From: Valencia hispanica
Lineage: Eukaryota; Chordata; Actinopteri; Cyprinodontiformes; Valenciidae
Length of the DNA: 64,000 bases
Direction of reading: 5' to 3'
Assembly: GCA_963556495.2 (NCBI GenBank)
Contig: OY747702.1
Span: 48,719,286 to 48,783,285, forward strand
Shown here: piece after piece, positions 34,741 to 46,700 of the stretch
Position numbering within the stretch: position 1 is the first letter of the stretch
Layout of the letters: every line of letters begins with the position of its first letter
Position numbers and translations under genes: made by a program
The notes under the pieces: generated by a model
Databases searched by the model: none
What the model was told of the DNA's origin: nothing
Seen by the model: the letters and a program-made list of their open reading frames with translations, nothing else

Positions 34741-37700
34741 GTGCTTCTCTTTAACCCATCTCTGACCCTCCTCACTTAACACCCATCCCTCCCACAAACG
34801 GGTGGGGGGGGGGGGGGGGGGGGTTAATCCCGCTGCAGGCTGCATAACATCACTGGAGCACCTCCATTATTCATACTCCACCACTGAAGTAAGCCTTTCT
34901 ATTTGCATTCATTAATGAAGCAACAATGCCCAGAGGAGCTTGGAGTCAAGAGGCATTAAACACATGGAGGAGATGGGACTTACTCAGAAAATGGACGTTA
35001 GTTTGTATTTTACCCCAGCAGATATTGTTTTGACTCGTTGTACCTCCCCCTCACTTTGTCTGTTGCTTCAAATCAAAACTTGTGTCCTCCCAGCCGGCTG
35101 AATGTGAGTTATAATGAGATTTGTGCTGAAAAGAGAGAGAGGGGGGTAAACCTAATCCTTTAAAAGGCATGAATTTAGTCTCCGATGCAATATCCTGCAA
35201 GGGCTCTGCCAGCACAGCAGGGGCTTACGCATCAGTGCCATCTGCTGGTGGTTGTTACTGCCCTGCATGCTGGGTTTTATTATGGATGTGTTCATTTAGC
35301 TTGACGCAAATGTTTCACGGCTGCATTTCAGCTCCGTCGCATCAGTGGCTTCCAGCAGATTTGTGTTTTTAGAGGACAAGTGCTGAGCTCGGGCAGATGG
35401 CGCCAAACGTCTCTGTGCGTTAAATAAGAGAGCTGAAGCCAGAGGGCAACATCTGGGGATGGTTATGCAGTGCCTTGCAAAAGTAGTCATACCTCTTCTC
35501 ACATGTTCAGCATACTTTATTTAATTTTGATTAGAGAATCAACACGATATAATCTTTAATTAAGATTCAGAAGGAAAAGTTGTAATTATTTTAATTTCTT
35601 TTTGTAATGAAAATCACCTAGTTGGTAAACAAATCGCATAATTTTACCTCAGCATAAATACAGTTTCTCTGTGAAGGCTTCGGCGGTTTGTTGGAGAAGA
35701 TTAAAGTGCAAACAGCATCAGGACGACCCAGGAACACAGCAGACGAGTCGGGGATGAAGTTCTGAAGAAGATGAAAGCAAAGTTGGGTTATAAAACATCC
35801 CACAGAGCTGTGTCCAATCAATCATTCACCAAGACATGGCCGTCCACCTAAACCAGGCGCCTCCTACCCTGGTCCTTGACATCTACTGTCCTGCAGGTTT
35901 TAGATGCATTGCTGCTCCAACACAGCTGAATAAAATCATTATATTACCTCTTCAGCGTGTAATCAAGTTTGACGAAGACCTGGTAACGAGTCGTTGTAGA
36001 ATTATTGAATCTATATTTTGGAGATTTTATTTATCTTGAATAAAGATGAGATGATTCCTTCTGTGGTCCGAGAGTATATTTAATTCGTCTTGTTACTTAA
36101 CAAGGAGCTCAGCATACACAGACCGTTGTATGAACATACCTGCAACCCCAAGTCTAAACATCCATTATATACTAATTAATAAACATTCATATCTACTGTG
36201 GATCATCCCATGACGTTTTCCTGTCTTGCCAATAGCAAGACTGGATCACAGTTCTCAGAGCCAGAATGGCACCGCTGACATTTACTCTACCAAGTCTACA
36301 TGTTGAGTAAACAGAGACACAACAATGTTGTTATTCTTGTATCATCATCATTGTTATTATCTTAAAACCCTGACTGTATGTCCTGAAATAATTGTTCCAC
36401 ATCACCATTCATTTGATTCAGCTTTGTTTTGAGCAGGGATGCATCTCACTGCAAACAAGGATTTTCGAGAAAGTAAAAAAGCCTCGTTTCTGGAAATGTC
36501 TTCTTATTTTTTGTCTAAAAAGAAAAAATGTTCTTAAAAAGCAAGTTTTGCACAAGAAAATTAAGCTTATGCTAAGATTTCTTTGCCAGTTTTAAGAATT
36601 CTAGCCAAGCAACTTTTGCTCACCCCATTGGCAGATTCTTTTGCTCAAAACAAGAACATTTGACATTTGACCCTCGCAGGACAGTAGAGCTCGAGGACCA
36701 GCGTAGGAGACCCCTGACCTAAGCGGACTGGCAAGGAAAGCATTAATCAGAGAAGCGTCCAGAAAGGCAAGAAGGAAGCAATTTTTGAAGGAAATCCATG
36801 TAGATGTGTTTAGTTTTTCACAAGCAATGTTTGGGAGACGGCAAACATTGCGAAGAACCTCGTCTCTTTCAATGAGGCCAACATTTAATTTTTTGGCATG
36901 TACGTATGTAGTAGGGCTGGGCGATATGGGGAAAAAAATATATCACGATTATATTTTTCATATCAGTTGATGTTGATATAGGCCTATATCACGACATAAA
37001 ACAAATCACAATTTCTGTCAATATTTAACATTCCCCGATTTAAAGATTTATTTTCAAAAGGTAAACAGGCCATTGGACATTATACAACTGTTTCGGGAAA
37101 AATAAGAGAAGGATATGGAGCTGGGGGATGTGGATAAAAACTAAAATCTTCGAATTTATTCATGCCAAATTTGATTTTCTGTAATACATTTTTTTCCTCC
37201 TTTTCTATTCTTAATAAGAAGTTGCAAATGAGAGAGAAAAAATTTTTTTAAACTTATTTTCAATCATCCCTTTTTGGAGTTGACCTGAATTCATAGTTAA
37301 AATAAATGCAGACTGTTAGACAAGATGGAAGACCATCCAAGGACTATGGAAAACCAAGAGATGCATTGGTGAAATGTTTTACCGATATGCTCGATATTCC
37401 AAAAATTCAATCTTTATAAAAAGAAAATTCTATATATTGATATAATTCATATATTTCCCAGCCCTGATATGTAGAACACTGCTTAATACCCTGAACACAC
37501 TAGCCACATGGTAGAACATGGTGATGGCTGCGTCATGCTGTGGGGAGGCTTTTCTACAGCATGGACAGGGAAGCTGGTGTAAGATGAATTGGTAGACCTG
37601 GAGGCAGCTAAGAAACTTGGGCGGGCGTTCACATGCAGCCAGAGCTACTATGGGACGGTTCCGATCAAAGCATCTTCAGGTGTTCCAGGTCGAAGGTCGG

Positions 37701-40700
37701 ACCTAAATCCAACTGAGAATCTGTGGCAGGACCTGAATATTTGATGTTCCGATACAAACCCCGTCCAGTCTGCTAAAGTTTTTGTTGCTTTCTAAAGAAG
37801 TATTTGCAAATATTTCACCCGTTCAAAGCTGTTGTAGACATACCTGCAATTGCAGCAGAAGGTGATTCTGTAAAGCATGCATGCACTGCTTTGTGTTGCT
37901 CTACCTTGTGAAAAAAAACAAACAAACAAGAAAATACGTAAAACTTTGAGCTTTATTGTTACAAAACATGGAAAGTCCAGGTGTAGTAAATACTTCCTCT
38001 CTTTCCTGTGATTTTTACCCTACAAGCTGTGAATTTGTGCAGCTCATCTGTATGCTGCGCCTCAGCGTTTTAGATGGCAATAAAGGATCACCGTGACACA
38101 TCACAACGCATAAATAAATATTGAATTAACTGCGGCTGCGCCAACAGAGGGAGCTGCATTGTCCTTCTCTCAGTCTGGAGACGGTTTGTGCAGCAGCAGT
38201 TCTCCACCGCTTTGATAAAGACGAGGAACGTGAAGGCACTCGTTTAAAGAGGCCTGTTGCTGTGAGACTGATGAAGATACAATGGTAGTCATCAGTCAAC
38301 AGACGGCCGAGTGCATCACAGAAGCAAATATGAACAAGGTTAACAGATGAACACGTCCCCTCGAACGAGGACGTGTTCTGGGAAGGTAAACATGGCGGTA
38401 AATGGATACCTCTGCATTGTTTTAGAGGAGGTGATGTTTGCTCTTCCAGTTGTGTGCAGAAATAATGTATTTATACTGTATCTTCCTTTTAAGGAGCCAA
38501 GATTTCTGGTTCTAACTTATTTAAAGGTATCCTAAAGTTTTTCTCTGGACTTTAATTGTTTTTTCCTTCATGTTTACTCGAGAACCCCGACTGCATTTAT
38601 AAGCAGAACAGTTTGACACAGAAAATAAGGTGATTTTAAATCAGCTAAAACCTGGCATATAATAAAGATTCTGCTGAAGGATGACCAACCTTATTTCCAA
38701 TCCTGTTTCAGAAGTGTTTCTTAGAGACATGGCTTACAGATACTGTGCATCTGCTCTCTGTACTTTTTCATTTTCTCCCTCCACTTTCTGCATTTTATAA
38801 CCCCACTCTACAGCAGGGCGCCCAAGTTCAGTCCAGAAATCCTGGACAACCACGATGCAAAACATAAAGAAATTATGGGTGTCTATTCAATTCAGTTTAT
38901 TTATATTGTGCCAATTCACAACACATGTCATCTCAAGGCACTTTACAAGAAAAGTCAATTCAATCATACATACATTCCAATATTCCAATCAATTTAAAAC
39001 TTTGTTTTTTTCTGTAAGGAAACCCAGCAGATTGCATCAAGTTATCGACTTGCAGCATTCACTCCTCCTGGACGAACATTAGACAGTCGAAGGTCGCCTG
39101 CGTTCACAGCAAACCCTCATACTGAGCAAGCATGTAGCGACAGTGGAGAGGAAAAACTCCCCTTTAACAGGAAGAAACCTCCAGCAGAACCAGAACCTGG
39201 CTCCATCTGCCACGACTGACTGGGGGTTCGAGAATACCGAGTAGAGACACAGAAACAAGCAGAAGAACTGATGTAAGCCCATTAGTGTTCTTCCAACGCT
39301 ACGCTACGTTTCTCTGTACATATACATATTATACATCATTGGAAAGCTATAATTCTTGAAAGTTCAGTGATGTATGCCAATCAAGGATACAATCATAACT
39401 GTAAGCACAGTAAACGCTTTCATCAAACCACTCAGAGATTAAAAATAATGTCCAACTCAGCATGTGAAGCCTCAGATCTTTGACAGAACAGAGGAATTGC
39501 AAACAAAAACTGTTTATTCACTTCTACAAGGCTCATGCTAAACAACTTTTTTTTTTCTTTTTTTTTTTTTACATTTTGGGTAAAAATTGCAAATAACTTA
39601 TTGGGTTCAATACAATTTATAATACCCTCCAAGGCAAGGGAAGTTTTGTGTGGAATCCTTTATACACAGTATTATAGGGAAATAAGCAAAATTGAGAAAA
39701 TCTATGGGCTCAATATAAGGTCATAAAGTTTGCACATAATTTCACAGTTCAACTTCATAAACCAAGTTTTGCAATCTTGTAGAAAATATTTACCCAAAAA
39801 TTTCAAGTTTGCAAATGTGCATAAAGAGGTTTGCATGGTTGTCCAGACTCTTAAAGGGGAGTAGAGATTCAACATGGATGACGACGCGAGTACCTCTGTG
39901 AATCAGGTGGGCAATTATTTAGGATGCTTTGGGAATACATGTCATATTTAATGTTTCACGTATGTGACAATAAAATGGTTACATTTGATTTATCAAATAA
40001 TAGTCCACCTGATTCGCAGAGGTACTCGCGTCTTTAAGTGTGTAAAGACCGTGCCAGAATTCGCAACCGCAACTTGACGGTCTCTGACGCAGTTTTATGC
40101 TGTGCATCTCAAAGCAGGATGTTTGCAGAAGAACATATATTATTCTTTCAAATGCAAATCTTTATTTACAACCATGCAAACCTCTTTCTGCACATTTGCA
40201 AACTTGAAATTTTTGGGAAGACATTTTTCTACAAGATCGCAAAATTTGATTTAGGAAGTTGAACTGTGAAATTATGTGCACACTATATGACCTTATATTG
40301 AGCCCATAAAAATCCCATTAAAACAAAAAACACGTGAAAAGAGTAACATCAAACTTTAAGCATCGCATTGAATTTTAAAACGGATAAAGAGCTAAGAAAA
40401 AATTTTATTGATAAAGCATTCTTCGACCTTCATGGGAAAGCTGCAGTAAACGTTAAATGTTTTCAGTCCTGATTTAAAGTGGCAGTTTCTGCTCATTTCA
40501 GTCTTTGAGGCAGTCTGCTCCAGAGCGAGGGGGCATAGAAGCCAAACGCTGCCTCTCTTTGTTTCATTTTGGTCCTGGAAAGTAAACAAGTGGTAATAGG
40601 CTGGTTTAGAGACCATCAAATTCTGTTGATCACATAATCGATCTAAGGAAACCCTGCAGATTTCAGTCAGCCATTTGTGACAATTGTTCCAACTGGGCAA

Positions 40701-43700
40701 GCTGTTGGCGACAGGTTCACTTCCTATGGAAAAGAAAAACAAAGACCACACGGAGTTAATGGCAGGAATGGCTCTGTCAGCGGTTTCCTCAAACATGCTG
40801 TTCATATTTATTTAATACTAAGAGGATCGTTTTAGTGCTAACGATGTTTTTTTTCTTCATTTATATTAATACAGTGGTTGTTTCAGGCCAAAGCAAAAAT
40901 TCAACAAACAAGCTGATGGTTAAAAACAACTACCTGTAGTTTTATTTTACAAAGCTGTGAAGCAAGTAAAACAGTGATGCAGTAAAGGCCATAAAAATAT
41001 AATGTTTGGACAAAGCCAAGCAGATATATTTTTCTCTCCTTTGCTTCCCCAATTTAATCTCGCTTTGTTTAGCTGTTACTAAAACACGCTGGGGTATTTA
41101 TTCCTCACGACTCGGATAGTTTTTTTAAAAAAAAGATCATCTACAGTAACTGATCCTCTGAGCTCACCCTCGCACAGAAGCTGTTGTTGTTCTTTTATTA
41201 TTCAAGCAAGCAAGCAAACCAAAAACTCCTTACTGGACCTTCGACAAGCAATAACGAGCAAAGGCTTCTCCCTGGATGGAGAAAAATTCAGTTTCCTCTG
41301 CTGAAAGGTCAGTGCTGGTAGATAACTCGATGCTGATGACAAATCACCAGCTCTGTTGGAGCGCCTCACTCCAGCCCATGGCCTACTGTTTGCTGTTTTT
41401 TATGAGACAGATAAAAATTGATCCAAAGCAAACTTTCTACCAGATGATTTATTGATCGGATCAGTGTGTCGGTTTTTGTTTTGATACGGGGTCTGCAGCA
41501 AGGTGGTGGAGCTGAAGAAAAACGGGTCTGAATAACTCGGGGAGGCTGATGAGATTATTTTTTACTTTGTTCCTGAGGGCAGCATGGAGACAGAGTGCAG
41601 ACGAAAAATAGAAATGCATCCAGTCAGTTTATCATTTTAAGAGTATGTGGGGTTTTCTGTCATCCTCAGAGTTGGCTTGTCAAGTTACCAGGCGACTAAA
41701 TGAGTGTAAAAGATGCTTTTAGTGGAGATTAATCCAGACAGAACCTGATCCAAACTGGTTTCTGTCTAAAAGTGTTCCCAGCTAGAACAGCCCGCTGTAA
41801 AGAGAACCAGGAAAGATGTCCCTAAACACCTGCTGTTCTCCTGAGGATTTATAGGAGACCAAAATAATCTAAAGAAGAGCAAATTTGGCATTTAACATCA
41901 CCTAAAACAAGTAAAATGAAAATAATATATTTGGTTTCTGCTTTTTTATTTTATATATTTTAAATTTAAAAAATCCAATATAAAATGTGAAAAAATACAT
42001 GTTTCACAAAAAAATTTGAACTTTTTTTTAAATATTTTGAATGTGAAAAAAAATGACAAATTTGTGAAAACACTGGGATTCAAAAATGTTAAATTATTGT
42101 ATGGCTTTTGTTTAGTTTTTGTTGTTTAGTTTTTTTACAGAAGAACATTCTTAAAATTATATTTAAAAGTAGTTCAACAACAACAAAATATTTATTCTCT
42201 CAAAACACATCTCTGAAAATGGTACACAAAATATATTAAATGATTTATAGAAAGCATTAACATTAAAATGAGTAAAATACTTCAAATATAAAAATTAGTT
42301 TGCTGTAAAACACAAAGATAATTAAATATTTAAATAAATGCAAAAATATAGAGTAAAGATACTTGGATAAATTGAAAAGGTTTTCACAAAACATAAAAAA
42401 ACACGGGGGAAGATATTGGATTTTTGAGGGTTTTATTGTCTTTGTATAGGTGATCAAACATTTATAGGAGAAACACTCAAAACAATGAAATGTAAAAAAA
42501 ATAAATTACATGAATTATTTAAAAACCAAAAATCTATCTAATTTGTTTGATAAAGAAACCATAAAGCAATTTTTTGGAAAAACACAGAAAAAATAATTGA
42601 ATGAATTTAAAAATGTTTATTTTAGCTGTGCATCTAGATCATGTTAAGAAAAAGTGAATTTTTCTTACCAGCATTTAATGTTTTTCTCATCATTGAGTAG
42701 AGAAAATAACAGCCTGCAGTTTGTTAGGAAAATGTGGTTTTGGCATCAGAATCATATCATACAATCATCATCAACCACATTTTAACAACGCTGCTTAAAA
42801 CAGACTCTGTTTGAGGCAGAAAATAACCACCAGTTTTCAAACTCATAAATTTTAATGCTAACTTTGCAAATCGATGCAACCGTGTTCCTGTCGAGGGAAA
42901 GCAAGGTCTTTTCTTCGCCGCATTCTGTTAAAACAGTGAGAGTCGAGGTCACTTCGCCCCCTCAGATTAAACCATCTGAACGTTCTGGACTCCAGATCGC
43001 TCCAGCTGGTCCCTTCTTTGGCTCTCGTTTGCTCGGTTACTCTGCTGTGCTTGGTATTCTTGCCTTGATTCTGGCAATCTGAAAAAGTTACCTAGACTGT
43101 GCTCAGTTATTACCACAGGAAATAAAATTGTGCATAAATCAACCGCCACTTATTTTCTTCCCCAGTTTAAACCTGAGCTCTCCTTCCATTAGTGCAAGAT
43201 AAAAATCCCCCCTCAGTGTAGATTCGCTATAGCAGGGCTCAACATGGGGGGCTAAAAACCTTCTGGGAGATAGAGATAGATAATATCAAATGGACTGCCG
43301 GGAAAAATGACTTTATTTCTTTACCCCGTTGTTCACTGAGGGACCAGACGCAGCAGACGTTTTATTCTGTTTTGCTGGATAATTATGTCTCAGAAAAACA
43401 GAGCCCCCCTCCCCCTGTGACTGGCTGATTTCATACCATGCTGTTACAATAACGGTACAAACTAAGAATAGCCGGAACAGATAATAAAATATTTCATTAT
43501 TTTTTTATTTTAGACAGCAAATTAATTATCTAAATTTCTTGCATCAAAATTTGTGATCCATCTCAGGAAGTAAATTGTCATTTCTGTGTGCCTGTGCATG
43601 AGAAATAATGCTAAACCAATGTCAAAAATCACTGTAAAAGGTCCTTTTGAATGTTTTTTTTTTCTCATTTTACAGAAAGAAACTTTATTGTGTTAAAAAA

Positions 43701-46700
43701 GGATTTTATGTGTCTAGATCTAGAGCTGGTAGAGAAACCCCAACAAACGACAGCTGTAAATGCAGTGAAACCTGATTTTTACAAAGTATTTGTCAAAGAA
43801 AAATAAAAGCCATGTGTCTTTTTCCTTCCACTTGGTTTTTCTCAATCAGTCGGAACCAGATATTTACATATGCTGTATAAAAAGACTGCTTTTTTTTCTT
43901 TTGATGACATTAAATCAGACTAAACGTTTCCTGTTTTGCGTTAATTGGGAATTACTGGAACGCCTATTTCCTAAATACAGGAATAACAGGAGGTAATTTT
44001 TCCTAACATTTTGTAACTTTCTGCAAATTCAGAGATTCACAGATGTTTCTATAGTATTTGGTAGACTGGGTTTTTACCGTGCGACTTGGGTTATATGTTC
44101 TTGGGTTTCCTTCCAGAAGCTTCTCAGGATAGTTTGCTGTAATTCCTCCTTACAGAACTGGTGGAACCGGGTCGGGTTTATAGGCCGCCTTTTCGGATCG
44201 GTCCACAAATCTTCTACCGGTCTGAGATCGGGTTTTGTGACGGCCGTTTCGAAACGCTGGCTATGTTACCCTTAAGTTGTACCTATTTGGTGGTTTGCAT
44301 GCAATTGTCCGTTTGGGAGACCCATTTGTGCCCAAGCTTTAACTTCCTGCCGTACGCCTGTAGATGGAGCCTGAGTATTTCCACATAACGTTCTTTTCTC
44401 ATCATGCCACCAAATTTGTGAAGTGCACCAGTCCCTTCTGCGCCAAAGCAGCCCCACACCATCATGCTGCCACCTCTGTACTTCACAGCTTGGCTGGGGA
44501 TCTCAGGCTTGGAAGCTTCCACTGTTTTCTCCAAATACCGCTGTGGTCATTATAGCCAAACAATTTTGGTTTCTGATTCTCTCGACCCCACAGGACATGC
44601 CTTAAACCCTAATCTGGGTTTTATATGTTGCATTTGGGGTGATGGCATCTTCCTCTCTGAGTGGCCTTTCAGCTCAGGTCGGTAAGGAAGTAGTTTCACT
44701 TTGCTAAACCAGCTTCAGCCAGTATCTTCACAAGGTTTTCCGCCTTTGTTCTGGAGTTGATAGATATTTCCGACCAAAACACATTCATCTCTGTGACGCA
44801 GAACCCGTCCTCCTTCCTGAGCCGTATGATGTCTGGACTTTCCCATGCTGGTTATTGTTGCGTATAATCGTTAAAGGTCTCATTCGCTTGTTTTATTCAA
44901 AAATGTTGCTGTGGTCTCCAGTACGAATGAATGCCTTGTGAGCCGTTTTACGTGGAATAAAGGATCTTTTGCTCCTGTTTCAGGAGGTTGCAGTTTGTCA
45001 TAGGAGTGGGTGGGGGACACATCAGGATAACGAGTCTAACTCATTATTATTCATGATATGCAAATGTCTCGCCTCTGATTGGCTAACAGCAATGTGACTC
45101 TTATGCTGCCTTCAAACAAATAATTAACTTAACTTACTTTGCTTTCGGTTTCTTCCTCCGCTCAAAAATAACACAAGTCCGACCCTATTCTGCCATGTTG
45201 TGGAGTTGCTAACAGTTAGCTTCGTTGCTACCAGTTAGCTTCGTTGCTAACTGTTAGCGTCGGCTTCTAGCTTCTACTAGCAGAGACTTGCTCTGCTCTC
45301 TCCAGGCTGCGGTTGCAAGCCAAGGTGAACAGGCAATGGGGGTTGGAGAAAATTTTGACAATCGTATTTCACGAAGAACGAAGTATTACACGGTTTCTCA
45401 GTGAACGAGACCTTGAATGAGATGAAGGTAGCTCCTTCACGCAGCTTTGAGATTTTTTGATCTTTGTCCTTTTTTACTGTTGCTTTTAACTGTGTGTGTG
45501 CATGAAATTGGGTTGGGGGGAGGGGGGTATAACTGTGACCATGCTTTTAAATCTGTGGGGGGAGGGATGGGAATGTAGTTTTATGTGGGGTCATTTTAAT
45601 CTGTAAAGCACTTTGTGATGCAATTTCTTGTATGAAAAGCGCTTTATAAATAAAGTTTGATTTAATTACCCAAGGATGCTGCAGATCTATGGAGCTCCAC
45701 ATTTCTCTTCCTGATTTCTTGGCTGAATTCTTTGTAGTTGTTTTTTTGTTTCTTTTCGTGATGTTACACAAGGAAGCAGTTTGTTTGAGGTCTGGCCTTC
45801 AAGCTCATTCATAGATGTGTAACTCGGATGTTGTGAATCACCCAATGAGAAACTTAGAAGGCCATGAAATCGTCGCCTGGGCTTTCCCAAATTGTTGGAA
45901 AACAAAGTAATGTTTGTGTTTGTAAACTTCTGTTTTTCAACTGACTTATTCCACTGATATCCGGCTGAATTTGTGGTTGTAATGCGATGCAATGTGAAAA
46001 TCCTTTGAAGTGAGTTTTATTGTGATTGTTTCTCTGTCTCCTCAGCCTGACAGAACGTATGACCTGAAGATCGGTCAGCCCACCGTCTCTTACTTCCTCA
46101 AACAGGCGGCGGGAATCGCTAAAGGTGCCGGCAAGACAGGTGAGAAGTCCTGGAAGCAGACCTTTTAATCTCCTGTAGCTTCGCTGCAGCTGGCGTCTCT
46201 CCATATAGTGTCGAGCTTTAGTGTGATGCTTTTTTAATGAGAAGTGGGAGCACTGCTGCTCAGGTGGGAAGAAGGTTTTTTCTTTCCTGAATTTCCACCT
46301 TTTTGCTCCAAGCTATCCTCAACCTCGTTTCCTAACACCAGCGCTCGCGTCTCATTTTGCATCCCCTCCAGCTCACTTCTTCTACTTCTGTGGCAAACTT
46401 TCCTCGACGCGCGTGGCCTGAAATACAGTTTTTTTTTGTTTTCTCCTTGAAGGCCACGAGACGGCGGGGATGGTGTCGGTGAGAGCCGTGTACGAGATTG
46501 CACAGGTGAAAGGTCAAGACGAGTGCTTCAAGATGAGGGACACCTCCCTCGAGACGGTCGTCAAGACCATCATCGGCTCGGCTCGCTCGCTGGGGATCAA
46601 AGTTGTCAACGAGTAAGCTCAGATTCTGTGATCTCGATCAGGTCTGGAGGACCGGTGGAGGGAAATACAGCTTTAAAATACCACGAGGAGAGAAAGAGAG

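Larger units (their letters stand above)
35467..38005 (+). mobile_element. Tc1-like transposon remnant hosting two hAT insertions
   Basis: The left end CAGTGCCTTGCAAAAGTA is the characteristic fish Tc1-like terminus; the right end is decayed near 38005. Plus-strand coding remnants include [15 protein letters not shown] around 37509-37553 and a 'gacctaaatccaactgagaatctgtgg'-type stretch near 37700. The hAT copies 35854-36716 and 36912-37466 interrupt it. Skipping them restores the usual Tc1 order ('ccgtccacctaa'/'cggactggcaagg'). It lies inside the 11.3-kb mrpl11 intron. Confidence 0.75.
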
